A stretch of DNA of 64,000 bases from Chamaecrista fasciculata (Eukaryota > Streptophyta > Magnoliopsida > Fabales > Fabaceae): positions 1 to 64,000 of the forward strand of contig QANZ01017464.1 in the NCBI GenBank assembly GCA_003254925.1, read 5' to 3'. Within the stretch, counting starts at the first letter, position 1, and every line of letters begins with the position of its first letter. A model generated the notes under the pieces. That model searched no databases. It had not been told where the DNA came from and worked only from the letters and a program-made list of their open reading frames with translations. Shown here piece by piece: positions 11,598 through 24,451 of this stretch. A program made the position numbers and the translations under genes.

Positions 11598-12092
11598 ATG
11601 GTGGGAAGGGAAAGGCATGAGGGGCATGATCCTACTCTTGTTCATCATCATCATTCCTCCTCCATTGCTCTGCTTCAAGAGAGATTCAGACAGTTGCAGA
11701 GAGCGAAAGAGATGAGGGAGGAGAGACAGGCACAGCTCACTTTCAATAATACTACTACTCATCAACCTCAACAATACCTCTTCATGATCACTCCCCATTA
11801 TACGACGTCGTCGTCGTCCTTTCTAGATCTCCACTACCCTGATTTCACCATCATCCCCTCCTCTAATTCTTCATCATTACCTCATCAACAACATCCTCCA
11901 CACGTTTCTCTTTCCCTTTGGCCGACGTCGTCGTCGTCTCTGTCTCATCAGGTGGATTTCGACCACACACAAACAAACCAACGTACTACTCTGCACTATT
12001 CATGCAACAATAACAACAACACAAACGACAACGTCGTCCGCCACTGCTATTCTCATCACTGCTCTGCTGTTGATACCTCTCTCCATCTCTAA
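11598..12092 (+). CDS. Small uncharacterised plant protein with SSIALLQERFRQLQRAKEMR motif
   Basis: Single-exon frame of 164 aa. The N-terminal third holds a charged, probably helical block (residues 21-44, SSIALLQERFRQLQR then AKEMREERQAQL), which I recall from small plant proteins without assigned function. The rest is low-complexity, rich in Ser, His, Asn and Pro, with a SLSLWP motif near residue 105. A TATA-like stretch near 11480 and a CT-rich leader support expression. There is no signal peptide or membrane segment. Low-complexity Asn and Ser runs fit an intrinsically disordered nuclear or regulatory protein; that is inference. Function unknown. Confidence 0.68.
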   Translation: MVGRERHEGHDPTLVHHHHSSSIALLQERFRQLQRAKEMREERQAQLTFNNTTTHQPQQYLFMITPHYTTSSSSFLDLHYPDFTIIPSSNSSSLPHQQHPPHVSLSLWPTSSSSLSHQVDFDHTQTNQRTTLHYSCNNNNNTNDNVVRHCYSHHCSAVDTSLHL

Positions 12093-14439
12093 ACTAATCT
12101 CCCAACCTCGCTTCATTCGCTTCTGTATCCATCAATTATAACACATTTCTGTTATCTTTCTATCTAGTGTCCATGCTATACATCCATATCAATTAATTGG
12201 ACACTTGTATCAATCTCCATATATATAAAAATGCCACCTCTAAATTCAATTATATATCCATCTATTCTATCATCTATCCTCCATTCATTGTCATTCGTCA
12301 TCAATCATCTAACTTAATTAACTAGCTAACTACCTAATAAAGCCTGATTAATTCAAGTCTTTAAGCAATTTGATATTATTTAAGTAATACTTTATTTTAG
12401 TTTAATATTTAAGAGCATGGCTCTGTCTATGACGATACAACTCCAATTTTTTTTTCCAATGACTACTAATGACTAAACTAAAATTATAGAGCTAAAAAAA
12501 GATTTTTAGAATATATATTAATAACTGCTCTCAATCAAGCATCAAACTAAAGCCTCTTCTTTTTGTTTTTTTTTTCTTTCTAATTATACAGATCTCTGGT
12601 TTGGTTTATAACATGTTTATGGTGTATTAGTTAGTAGCGAATTATAGAGCACCCTTTACAGCTTATATATACATGTTATCAATTTGATTAGTAAAAGATC
12701 TAAAAAGAAATGAAACACACAGTGCGTATCATGTTTGCACTCTATATTAGTAACATATTATTTAACTAGCAACAAGGCTAATTAAATATTCAATTTCGGA
12801 CAACAACATCCATTTAGGTTTAATACTTTAATTATCGTACTGGCTTCTATTACAAAATCTAAAGCACTTGATATAATACTGTAAATTAAAATGTACTTTA
12901 ATTTTTGTTCTGCTATTTTAAAAAGAATTAAATTATATCCAGAACTCCACAGTACAAGATAGTTTTATATCAATATAATTGTATTCTTTCGAAATTGTTG
13001 TATACAAAGAATTATCTTCTTGAACAAAAAGACTTGGTAAAATCAACATATGGTATTAAGTGGGAGCAGGAATAGTAAAGAAAGAGACAAGAAGATAGTG
13101 GCGAAAAAAATAAGCGCAACAAACAGAAACAGAGAAGGGTTTGAATGAGTAACACATAATTAAAGATGTACCGAAAGATATAGCAACGGAAGATGATTCC
13201 GAAGCTCAATGACGAATCCATTTTGTCCTTTTTCGCTTTGTTTGGGCATGAGATAGGATAACTTCAAGCACAACCATCTTGCCAAATAAGAGTACATTTT
13301 GTACAATCCAGATGGGGTTTGTAATGTTATCAGATTTTTTTTTTTCTTTTAACAATTCTAATTAAAGTATTGATTAAGACTTCAAATGTAACTTATCATT
13401 TTTTGTCTTTTAATAAAGAGTTATTAGTTATTATTATTTTTTTAAATTTTTTAATGCACTTTAACTAACACACTTAAAACACTAATGAAAAAACTCATAT
13501 TCTTGGTTTTTTCTAGACCACTCTATTGTGTAAGGATATTCCAATGCTTAAGGTATTTTGTTTTTCCTTTTTTCATCCTTTAGTATTTGTATTCCTATCC
13601 TATTCAATAGTTGAAAATACTTAAAATGTTTAATATTTATGGATATAAGTGATGATATCTTAATTTAGAAATTATATAATATTTGTTACACTAAAGAATT
13701 GAATTAAATAAACATATAAGTAGACCAACATTTGTTTTTCTATTTGAATATTTATGGATATAAAAGATGATATTTTGATTTAAAAATTGAATATACCTAA
13801 TATTCAATATCTAATGTTAATCTTTGCTTTCTATAAACTCATTTATTGATTATATAATTTCAGCTATCAATTAATTAGGTGCATTCTCCCAACCTGTATC
13901 ATAGATTATCTTCTTTGAGAGTGGTTAATTACTCCTAATTCCACACCACTATAGGGCCTAAGCCTTAATTATATGTGCGGAGAAGAAGACCATTGTACTG
14001 TGTTCTTTTGGATGAAATTGATTAGAATTCCAATTTATTATTTTTTCTTATGTTTTGATTCTACTATAAAAGAAAAAAGACTTTAATATAAAAATTAAAC
14101 TTTTTGAGAGATTAAAGTTAGTTTTCCTCTTCCTTTTAACGAAAAAATGGATAGAAAAGAGCCAAAGATTAACGATAAAACTTTTTAAAAACTTGAGTGA
14201 CCAAAACGGAATAAATAAACTTGAGGGACCAAAACGAAACTTTGTGCAAACTTGAGAGACCAAAACAGGACTTTAGCCAAATCCCAATTTTTCATTAAAT
14301 ACAAATATTTTAGTCACTATAAAATTATAAATAAATCTTTGATCAGTAAGAATTTTAGCACTTTTATACAGCTAATGTAATCCACCCGAAGATATCACTT
14401 TTATTTTCTTATTCTTTTTTTTTTTAAAAATAAACTATA
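12093..14439. other. Intergenic AT-rich region
   Basis: No gene is recognised. A pair of similar blocks at 13631-13680 and 13747-13795 (ATTTATGGATATAA shared) is a small local duplication. Around 14205-14275 three copies of an ACTTGAGNGACCAAAAC motif mark one arm of a degraded inverted-repeat element of the TTGGTCC type seen elsewhere in the window. Confidence 0.45.
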
Positions 14440-14622
14440 TGCGTTTGACGAAAATTTTAGTTAAAATATTATTTTAAGACCTTAACTATTAATTTTTATG
14501 TGTTTGACTCCCTATTATGCAATTTGAAAGAAATAAAATTAGGAGAGGAGTATTATGCAATTTGAGCAAAATTAATTCCCTAACAAAATCACAATCCCAC
14601 GCTCCACTCCATCTCCATCTTC

Positions 14623-15229
14623 GGGTTCGTTTGGTACCCATGAAATGGGTTTTACAAGGTAAGAGGACACGGATTTCAAGATTTTCATGAGTTTGGTATG
14701 GTAATTTGAGCTATGTAAAGTGGATTACAATGTAAAGGACTTTACATTACATAGGCCATTTTTCTTTACTTCACATTTCTGATGTAATCCAAGTCTACCT
14801 AGGGAATTATGGTAGAATTCCTAATTTGCCCCTCTCACTCCCATCCCATCTCCTCCCCCAAATGGTGAACAGCGGCGGCGCCGACCACCGCGGACCACCG
14901 TGCACGGCGGCGCCGACCACCGTGTACGGCGGCGACAACCACCGTGGACCACCGTGCACGACGGCGCCGACCACCGTGGACGGCGGTGCACGGCGGCTCC
15001 GACCACCGTGGACGGCGATGGTAGGCAGCGGTCTGGTGGTGGTTGTGGGAAGGGCATTTTTGTGATTTTTTTCTATATCTATTTTACTTTCCCTCCCCTA
15101 CCTTTTTTATACCAAACACTTTCAATTTTCACCTATTTTACATTCCCTCAACTACTTTTCCTTTCCCTCATAATTTTTCCTAAGTAAAACCCTTTCCTTT
15201 ACATACCTCAAATGGTACCAAACGTAGCC
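14623..15229. mobile_element. Non-autonomous DNA transposon with GTTTGGTACC ends and GC-rich core
   Basis: The ends are short inverted repeats, GGGTTCGTTTGGTACC on the left and the complement of GGCTACGTTTGGTACC on the right. The surrounding composite element confirms both borders, because its opposite arm lacks this insert. The core holds a GC-rich tandem repeat. A second partial copy in opposite orientation lies at 59608-59872. Superfamily is unsure (PIF/Harbinger-like ends suspected); no transposase is seen. Confidence 0.68.
14868..15015. repeat. GC-rich minisatellite
   Basis: About six imperfect units built from GCCGACCACCGTG plus GACGGCGG, 20-30 bp each, make up this stretch. It is the most GC-rich part of the window and stands out sharply from its AT-rich surroundings. 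Long open frames on both strands here come only from lack of AT-rich stops and should not be taken as genes. Confidence 0.8.
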
Positions 15230-16387
15230 GAACATCTTCTTCAAACAACACCATTTTTATGAACTAAAAAACACAACAAATCGACACTGAATAGTAGAAT
15301 CAAAAGAAGATATTCATCACAGGGTAATGAACAAGGACAGTACAAATCTCTCAGTACATGGATCTGACAACATTTTGCATTCTATGCTACATTTAAAAAG
15401 AAACTTCCCAAATTATTTTAGCGTCATTCAAGTTTTTTATGCAAAATATCATATAAGAGTTTCCCTCCAACAATGGATTAATATAGCTTGAATGACTGAG
15501 TCAAGCACACGATACAGCCTAACAAGAATTTCTGTCACCCCCAAAACCCGACTGCAAAAACTTCGTTCGTTTCATATGGCTAACATCACCCCTGTTTTTA
15601 CAACCCACTATCCAATTTTTCCCTTCAAGTGTTCTTTCTCAATTCTCAGTTCACACTGAATGCTTTGCTGAAAATCTCAGATCCTTCATCTCCCTTTCAA
15701 TCTACTCAAAATCTGACTTTAACACCGAGGTTAATCTTAATCTTACACCAAGCAGAAACCGCAGATTTCTCGATTCAACTATAGCGGCGGACGAATGCAA
15801 CAATCCCGTGTGATTTCTACAAAAATAACCGATTATCTAACCCGAAGTGCTCTGAAATCTACAACCTAGATGCTCGTTTGATCAGATCTAGTTCGTTTTC
15901 GAATGGGTCACTTGAATTTGCCGGCCTCCAAGCGAAACCCTCGCCAATGGCGGCTATTGAACCTCATATCGGCGTTCTTCTTCGAATGGGTCACTTGATC
16001 AGAACCACGGCATGTGTCGATTTGTTGTGTTTTGATTCTGGTTTTTAGTTCATTATTTGGTGTTGTTTGAAGAAGATGAAGGTGGAGATGGAGATGGGGA
16101 GGAAGACCGAACTATACGTGGGATTGTGATTTTGTTGAAAGGGAATTAATTTTGCTCAAATTGCATAATACTCCTCTCCTAATTTTGTTTCTTTCAAATT
16201 GTATAATAGGGAGTCAAACGCATAAAAATTAATAGTTAGGGTTTTAAAATAGTATTTTAACCAAGATTTCCGTCAAATTTTAGATGGAAATATATCTCAA
16301 GACCCTTTAATCTCTGACACTTTTTAAACCACACGGACTCTATCTAAAAATGGGTCAAACCACATGGCCCTTTTGTGTAATTTAACC

Positions 16388-16968
16388 TAGTTTAATTAAA
16401 AAGAAATGTGTTCTCTAAACCTAAATTATTTTGATATTATTAATTTTATTTTAAAATAAGTGTAAAATACTTTTTTAATACTATACATATATCCCGAAGA
16501 ATGATTTATCAATAAAAAGCTCCAACTCTATTATTTCTTTCTTCGCGTATTAAAGTAACCAAGTTCTCTAGATAAAGGAATCTTGGGTCATCATGTATGG
16601 GATGTCCATGAAGAGACTTTTGTTATAATAATAAAAGGAAAAAAATCAAAGATTGATATGACCAAATCAATAAGTAGAGTACTGCCATGAAGAGCTAAGT
16701 TTTATAGAATGTCTTTGAAATTGGTATATTGTTACAACTTAGAAAGCAAAAATCAATGTAACGTGAGCCTCAAGAATGTAATAAGAATACAAGGTTGGTG
16801 TATCCAGCCTTTAAAAAAGAAGAATCTAGCATTATATTGCATGAGATCTTTTTCCCTTTTCAGAATGCATGAAATCAAATTGTCAGAGCTTCATATATAA
16901 GTTAAGCTAGATATATAGTGAAGTGTGAACCTCAGTAAGCCAAGAAGGCATCCTTAGCTTGAACAAGT
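16388..16968. other. Upstream flank of the X8-domain gene
   Basis: AT-rich non-coding DNA that presumably includes the promoter and leader of the gene starting at 16969. No clear single TATA box can be chosen: CATATATAAG at 16891-16900 is one candidate. Confidence 0.4.
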
Positions 16969-17549
16969 ATGACTTCTCTAAGTCTCAGAATTTTCATAGC
17001 TCTGCTCCTTCCTTTGACTACTCTATCTGCCCAAGCACATGGTAATTAATTAAATTCAAGTTAATTAACACTTTGATCTTTGTCTTATAAAATGTAATTT
17101 GTTATTATGTCCTATATATATATATCTATATATTTCAGGGCAGTACAAGGAGTGGTGCATAGCTGATGAACAGACACCAGATGATGAATTGCAGAGAGCA
17201 ATGGATTGGGCATGTGGAAAAGGAGGAGCAGATTGTCACAATATACAAGTGAACCAGCCTTGTTACATGCCTAATACACTGAGGGATCATGCCTCTTATG
17301 CCTTCAATGATTACTACCAGAAGTTTAAGAACAAAGGGGCCTCTTGCTACTTCAATTCTGCTGCAATAACCACTGATCTTGACCCAAGTAAGTGGTAACT
17401 TTAATTATATATATCTGACTTTGTAATTAATAACATTCACTAAATACTTCAAGCTAGTTTGATTTTATATTTATGGCAGTGCAGATGATATTAGTTCTAA
17501 CTGTTTAATGACAGGTCATGAGTCCTGCAAGTTTGAGTTTCTTCCATGA
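16969..17549 (+). CDS. Small secreted X8-domain (CBM43) protein, three exons
   Basis: Exons are 16969-17041, 17139-17387 and 17515-17549, all with GT-AG borders and phases that join cleanly. The product is 118 aa. A signal peptide (about residues 1-23, RIFIALLLPLTTLSAQA) precedes one X8 domain: the YKEWCIADEQTPDDELQRAM start, the DWACGKGGADC core, QPCYMP, HASYAFNDYYQ, ASCYF and the final C of HESCKF. All six conserved cysteines are present. X8 domains bind beta-1,3-glucan (callose), either as the C-terminal module of glucan endo-1,3-beta-glucosidases or alone, as in plasmodesmal callose-binding proteins. There is no glycosidase domain and no GPI-anchor tail, so this is a free secreted X8 protein. 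Confidence 0.9.
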
Positions 17550-20500
17550 AGAAATTAACTTCTCAGGCAAAAGGGGGAAAAATGGAAAATAGGAGGAAGG
17601 AAAAAAAGACTAGCTTGGAGTATTATCTTATTGGAGAAACTAGGAAGTGAAGATTGCAGGGTTTTTTTGGGTCTGTTTGTCTGTCTTCGGATTGTTCTGC
17701 TTTTTGCTGATTTTGTGGCCTGTGAATTAATATGATTTTTTATTCTTGTATGTCTAAATTTGTACACTCAAGTTGTATGTTTAGAATACTATACGTTGAT
17801 GTTTTCAATGTAAAAAAACTTCATATTAATATGAAAAATTAGAGATTTTTTTTTTAATTAAACATGAGTTGAGGCACATTGTATCAGAGTGCCCAAACGC
17901 AAATCATATGGCAAGGCACATAACTTGGTAATTAAGTGTACATATATTCTAGAAACCTTGAAGGAAAACAGAAGCACTTCACTTTCAAACATGCTTGATT
18001 TGTGAATGCTCCATGAAGATTCGAAATAATTCTGGAATAATGAGAAGGCAAAACTCATACATTTATTTTACAAATAGGTCTTCTTTTGATCAAGGACCGT
18101 GTCATTTAATGAAGATCTGATATGACCTTGAAATTTTGATCTTAATCTTTTACTTCAATTAATAGTCTCAACAATCATATCAGTTGATTTTGTACTAATT
18201 GGTTATGGTTAATACTGTAATTCCAATATTACCACGGCATCACCTATGTTACAAAATTGCAACTAGCAATGTCTTGAAGTCGACAATACTTGGTACTTAT
18301 TTTAGAAGACTAAATTATTAAACGAGAAAATTTTGTCAAAGATGCAATGATTTGTTCAAATGGTGAATTGATATTATCAGCTAATATTAACTTGTTAATA
18401 TCAAAATTAACACATAGTAAAGTGTCAAGCTCTGCTGAAACGCAATGCTCTCGTATGCCTTACATTACCAGCAATAATCTCATAAGGTGTAAATTTTGAA
18501 TAAGATTCATCATCATCACTTGGTATTGTTTTTTTTCTTGTTGTTATCTCTTTTAAAGTTGAACCCCACCACACACCACACCTTCCCATTCATCCTCCCA
18601 AATAAATAGGACACCAAAAAGGAAAAAAAAATAATATAAAAGAAAAAATTGCGAAGGCCAAAGTTGGTGTGCCCATTGGTAAAAGTGCACAACACATGGC
18701 GCCATAGCCAAGACTAGTGTGTCTTGATTTGAACACCCTTTGGATTTATGATTTCTTATCTTGATTTGGTTGGCACCACTTCAACTCACTTTTACAGTTT
18801 TACTTCCAACCTTGTGCTCATTTCTTTAATGGAGACTCAGAAAGTGCTCTTGTTAGTGGAATGAAGTAGTTGATTCATTTAGTAGTGGGTCATCACTCAT
18901 CAGGCAAAGGCATATCAGTTATTTCTTTTTAAATATAATTATAATATTTTTTCACTTTTTCAGGGTGTGCCTGTGCTATCTATCCACGTATTGGTGTGTG
19001 AATTCTAATGTAAAATCATCTCATACAAATTTTGGTAAGAAGAAGCCATGTGAATGCAGTGGGAAGGCAAACCTACTATCACATGGCCCACCACAAAGAA
19101 ACAAACAATCAATCACAATATATTATGTTATGGCCTTAATCATTACTCCATCAACTTTGTCCCTTTTTACTATTAGTTTATGCTTTCGCTTCAGTTCTCA
19201 GCAACCAAATTTCTTCTTTCTTTTCCACGTTCTCTCTAACAAAACTTTGTGGGTACCTACCACCACTTGTTTCTGGGTTTCAATAATAGAAAAATGAGTT
19301 TGAATATAATTTTAAGACTTTTCTAGAAAATTATGTGAATTTGAATCTAAAGCTTAATATACATTTATGTTTAGATTTATTATATTATTAGTTAAAATTC
19401 ATAATATTCTCTTAACTCTAGTTATTGTATAAACAGTTCTATAAATAACAAAAGAAATCACTTGCACAAAATAAATAATTAAGGGAGTTCCTTTTTTATA
19501 CAGAGGACTAAAGTTTAAATAATTTTATACAATTTATCCTATATTATTTTTATATCATCTTACTTTTTCAAAAATCCGTAATAAACTCTTCTGTTCAGTT
19601 TCATCTTTTTGTCAGTTCACTAAATATGGCTGGTTGCATTCGTTGCCTTTAATGTAGAACTAGTACCAACTTCTGTGACAAATTGGATGCTATTCAAGAT
19701 TAAGAGAACATAATGAATTAATGATTTTGTTTTTCTTGTGAACAAACTTTATGTATAGTTGTAGGTAAGTCCTACTTAAAAAAATTAACCATTTGAAGGC
19801 TTCTCTTAGTAAAAAAGACTAGGATATAAAAAGTAGAAAATTCTAGAGATAAAATTAATTTTATTAACCACTATAGAGTTTAAGTCTAACAACAATAAGA
19901 ATACATTTCTCAACATACAAAGGTAAAGCCATTTTTTTTTTTTTAAAAAAATGTGTACTTTTATTTCCTTAGCCAAGAGTCCAGAAGAAAATGGTAAAAA
20001 GGAAAAAAAGTTTGTGGATGGTGGTGCTTTACCAGCAGTTTGGTATGGCGAAGGGAAATGAAATGGGGCATCATAAATTGAACCACACCGCCCTTAAATG
20101 TGCAAAATTAAGGCACCCCTCACCTTATCAGACAGACCCCCTTTTGCTTCTAGGGACGAGAAACTGTTAGCTCTTCCTAGAAACGATAAAAGAAGCTCTA
20201 AAAACCACAATTTTCCTTTCTTCTCATTTAGCAGCCCCTTAAATGCAGGATCAGAGGCATTAAATGAGGCCATGTTTGTAAAAAGCTGAGGTGCCTTTGT
20301 CTATACGTGGTCTCTGTCCTCTCACCCTCAGCCTTTGACCACTTGGCAAGCAGGGCGGCCTTGAATCTCTGCTCCATCATCACAAATTTGGGGCAAGAAA
20401 TAAATAATAAAAATAAAATCTTGGGTCTATTAGTCTATACTCTACTATATAAACTAGTGAAGAGGTGGTTGTTGGTGTTCAAGGCTCGAAAAGGAGGAGA

Positions 20501-20560
20501 AATTTTGTTGTGTCTTTCTTTCTTGTTGTTTGTGGGTGTTGATTTTAGAGAAGAGGGAAA
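17550..20560. other. Intergenic region between X8 and CASP-like genes
   Basis: No gene or clear repeat is recognised. The stretch 20040-20560 just before the CASP-like gene is less AT-rich and probably holds its promoter and leader. Confidence 0.45.
20446..20453 (+). promoter_or_regulatory. TATA-like box of the CASP-like gene
   Basis: TATATAAA-type stretch about 110 bases before the ATG at 20561, leaving a leader of about 80 bases. Called from motif and spacing only. Confidence 0.5.
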
Positions 20561-22901
20561 ATGAACTATTTGGGTGTGGGTGTGAGTCCTGGGACTGTTC
20601 CAGTGTACCATGGGACAAGTGTTAGAGTAATAGATAGGAGAGTGAAAATTGCAGAGTTGGTGTTAAGGTTTGTGATCCTTGCCCTAGGGATTCTTGCGGC
20701 TGTTCTTGTGGCTACTGATACCCAAGTCAGAGAGATTTTCACCATTCAGAAGAGAGCTAAGTACACGGACTTGAAGGTTTTAGTGTAAGCTTTCCACTCT
20801 TCTTCTTCTTCTTCTTCTTGTCTCAGTGGTTTGTAGTTTTATATGCCCAGAATCTTTTTTGTTTCTTCTCTCCTTATTGTGGTTGTCAAAAATGAAATTG
20901 CAGGTTTCTGGTTGTAGCCAATGGGTTAGCTGCTGGTTACTCTTTAGTTCAAGGGCTGCGCTGTGTTGTGAGTATGGTCAGAGGAACTGTGCTTTTTAGC
21001 AAACCCTTGGCTTGGCTCATTTTCTCTGGTGATCAGGTATCAACCCAGAATACCCATTTTTTTCTTTGTTTAATTTGCTTACAACACACACACACACAGA
21101 CTTACAAACTCACATTCTAGTCTTTAGATGCTATTTTAGTCCCTGCAGATTTTTTTAAAAAATGTTAAAGATTCATGACTCTTACAAGCCAACAGCTCAG
21201 TCTTAAAAGGATTAAATTGCAACAAGGCACTATTTTTCAGGACTGAATTGCAATAAGTCATTAATTTTTTGGACTAAATCAAACATTTAGAAAATTTAAG
21301 AACTTCGATAACAACTATGGCTAAATTGGTAGTTTACCTTGTATAATTTTAATACAATTTATCAGAAACTTCTCTGTATATTGTTTGTGCCCGTTTTCCT
21401 TAAAATCTTAAATGAGCTTTTGGTATGAGAAATTTCCCCACATTGAAGTCTAGAGGGGACTAATTCAAAGTTGACCTCTTTTAGTCCTTTTAGTTTGATC
21501 AAAGGACTGAACATTGAATCAATATCAAACTAATTAGGTAAGCTCCATCAGATGAGAGCGTAGCAATAATGTGTTGTGTACTATAATCTATTATTCTCTT
21601 GTCCTGTATGACTAGTTCATGTCAGAGTGGGGTCAGGTTGCCTAATGTTTGATGTTAAAGGCTCAAACTTTGTATAATTAGAGGTCATTAAAATGCAATC
21701 TATGTCCCATAATGACATCTTTTTCGCCATCAATCATGGGTAACTGGTAACTGCGGGACCTATTTCTGCACTTAAGGAAACTAAACCCCATCACTATTAG
21801 TATGGAAAAGTCTTTCCAATCCCAGAATTGAGGTTCGAAATCATAAATGCCTTCTGGTTGTTGACAATTTCAATTTGTAGTTGCAGTTGCCTGCAGCATT
21901 TATTATATTAATGAGCTTGGAAAATGAAAGGCTTATCCAACTATTCATACATGTACTTTTTAGTTAGTCCTCCAAAAATATCTATATTCATCTATTTGGT
22001 TTTCGAATCTTGTTCTTATTATGATTGAAGTCTTCAATTATTATTTTCTTAACTTGTTACTTATCAGTCTGTGGCCCCTAAGTCTGTACATCTGGCTAAT
22101 GAGATACTCAAAATTACCGAATGAAAAAAATTTGCAACTGCAAGAACAGAATTACTGTATGACAATTTTCAGTGACTGAAAAGCAAACTTACCTGAAAAG
22201 ATACATTAAATCCCAAGTAGTTTGTTGGTTGTGGGGCTTTGACTATATATGTCAAGTAGGACCTGTTGAAATAACTTGGCAACCCCACCGCATGATCATA
22301 TGCTTACAAAGATGGCACCTAACAATTTTTTTTTTAATGTTCACAATGTATCCTTCTTCTATCTATTTTACGGTTTAGATCATCATTAATCTTTATTTTA
22401 GCTGAGAGATCCCATAATGGGAGTAAAGCTCTCTTAACAAAGAAGTGTCTTTTACTTGAGATCTTGTCAATGGAGGATTCTGTATCTACCACTTCAACTA
22501 ACTACTTATAGGTTGAAACCTAACACTTTGATGGATAACCAGACACAATTAATGTCACAGTGATGAAGAAAGAGGTCATGAGTTCTTGAAATTTGAGCAA
22601 AGATAGATAGTTTTATTTGATGATGATGATGATGATGTTGATGCAGGTAATGGCATATGTGACAGTAGCAGCAGTGGCAGCAGCAGTACAATCAGCGATG
22701 TTTGCAAAAGTGGGGCAAAAAGAGCTGCAATGGATGAAGGTGTGTGATATGTATGGAAAATTCTGCAATCAAGTGGGAGAAGGACTAGCTAGTGCATTTG
22801 TGGTTAGCCTTAGTATGGTGGTTGTCTCTTGTATTTCTGCTTTTAGTCTCTTTCGTTTGTATGGTGGTGGTACCAAAAATAAGAATGCAGGAGGGTGGTA
22901 G
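20561..22901 (+). CDS. CASPL2B1-like: CASP-like membrane protein, subfamily 2B, three exons
   Basis: Exons are 20561-20784, 20904-21036 and 22647-22901. Phases join to give 203 aa, a normal CASPL length. The N-terminus [20 protein letters not shown] and the [18 protein letters not shown] segment are characteristic of CASPL2B. Four membrane helices lie near residues 32-52, 74-94 (split by intron 1), 118-138 and 165-188, with both ends cytosolic as known for the family. The last helix [20 protein letters not shown] is strongly conserved. CASP proteins build membrane scaffolds that direct local wall deposition; CASPL functions are less well known. Intron 2 is long (1.6 kb) and ends in a GAT/ATG microsatellite right before the acceptor. 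Confidence 0.93.
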
Positions 22902-24451
22902 GTTACCAAGTTAGTTAGCTAGCTAGCTACGATAGGGTTAGTTAACTTAGTACTTAATTAATCACCTACCAGTGTCTCCCACCTTTCTTGTTTTCTTGTT
23001 TAGTTGTTGTTTGTGTAATAGTTTTGCTAGTTACAGGACTCGTTTTTTTGTTTTTGTTTGTGTATGTAATGTGATGAATATGACAGTGATATATCATATA
23101 TATGACAGTAATATATATATAAGAATCTGATCAAGCTTTGTCTGTTACTGCTCTTCTAGTATTGTTTAATGATGGTAGGTTATGAAGCATGGAGACACCA
23201 AATTATAACTTCTGATGTGTCATATTCAATTCTGACTCTAAAATTTGATATATGCATTGCCCAAGTTGGTATAAACGCCATACAAATTTTTTTTTTGATA
23301 GAAATATAAATGCCATACAATTAATTCGTATGTTTTTATTTTATTATATTAGTTATTAATGCCTGAATATATATTTTATAATTTTATATTATTATAAAAA
23401 ATAAAAATTATAAATATATATTATAACATTTTTTTAAAAAATTTTAAATTATATTTTTTTTACAAGTAATATAATCAAATTTTATAAAATATTATGTAAA
23501 TATTTGACAGAAAAATTAATAAAATAATAGAATATATTAAATATGATATAAACATGCAAAATACCATCATTTTAAAAACATAAATTGTGAAATTTATTTT
23601 TTGAGAGAACAAAATAATACTTGATATCAACATCAAGTGTAAGAACAACATTCAGATTTCAGAGCGACGTTCTCTCCTTCATCTTCAATAGGGTCATGTA
23701 ATTGCCTTGGAAGTTCTAATGAGGACGGTAAATTGATCTCTTTCCCCTCTTATTCTGCAAATTATGGTTATTTACCGTCTATTTCGTGAATGATTGAAGT
23801 GGATTTTGCTGATAACTTTAACATCCTATTCTTTGTCTATTACATAACTAGAACTCTAAAAGCGCGTCATCATAAAACGTCTTTTGCATTCTTCTACCTC
23901 ATCTCTTTTCGCCGAACTCAGAAAATGGGTATTTTGAGTTTTTCCCCTTCTTTGAAGCTGCATTTGTTCCGATGCAGGGAGGAATTTATGAGTGAACAAA
24001 TTTGTTCCACTTAAGAGTTGAGTGTTATTCCATTGCTGTATTATATTGTATCGATATTTTATATTGTATCTATGTCCATTTTCCATTGCTGTATTATACG
24101 TTTGAACAATCCTAATTGGTGAGTCGGCTTGCCAGAACCTGAGCTATTTTGTTTATTGTGAAATCTAGAGAGTATCATAATGGTATGCAGGGGAATAGAA
24201 TGTTTTAGCTGGGTTCTTTTTCAGAAGCTGAATTCTTGGGCTCAGTGGTCGTGTATGCTTCTTTCCTCCCTTTTGTGGACAAAGTTAACTATACAAACTT
24301 GGTATAAATAGGTTTTCGCACAAAAAATTAAATTTGGATTCTTCATATAAGAAACAGGAGATAATATGGGTTTTTTTTTTCCGGGAAAAGGAAAAAGCTG
24401 TAGGCAGATGAATGGCCGTAGTAGTAGCGATATAAGAGTGTATCAACTGAG
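22902..24451. other. Intergenic region between CASP-like gene and P450 array
   Basis: The 3' flank of the CASP-like gene is followed by very AT-rich DNA (23330-23600). The stretch 23640-24020 is less AT-rich and has short open frames; it may be an old gene remnant, but I cannot match it to a family. Confidence 0.4.

Larger units (their letters stand above)
14440..16387. mobile_element. Large composite inverted-repeat element, left end truncated
   Basis: Sequence from 14440 to 14620, plus 15230 to about 15290, is the inverse of 16387 back to about 16015; shared blocks include ATTAGGAGAGGAGTATTATG and GAGCAAAATTAATTCCCT. The right end (CAAACCACATGGCCCTTTTG to TTAACC) belongs to the same terminal family as the Pack-MULE at 6876. 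The matching outermost about 100 bp is missing on the left. A second transposon (14623-15229) is inserted in the left arm. The 720-bp centre (15290-16010) is unique in this window and could be captured gene sequence, but I cannot assign a family. Confidence 0.65.

Noticed and set aside
12410..12540. Short element with GAGCA/TGCTC-like ends
   Set aside because: Ends pair over too few bases and no target duplication is visible.
14821..15187. Overlapping open frames on both strands in GC-rich DNA
   Set aside because: They result from a GC-rich minisatellite that lacks AT-rich stop codons; the translations are repeats of Pro, Thr, Ala and Arg.
21100..21360. Possible inverted-repeat element in intron 2 of the CASP-like gene
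   Set aside because: Some TTTTAGTCC-type words are present, but no paired arms or target duplication can be set.
23640..24020. Possible gene remnant
   Set aside because: Short frames with intron-like borders, but no recognisable domain; kept only as a remark.
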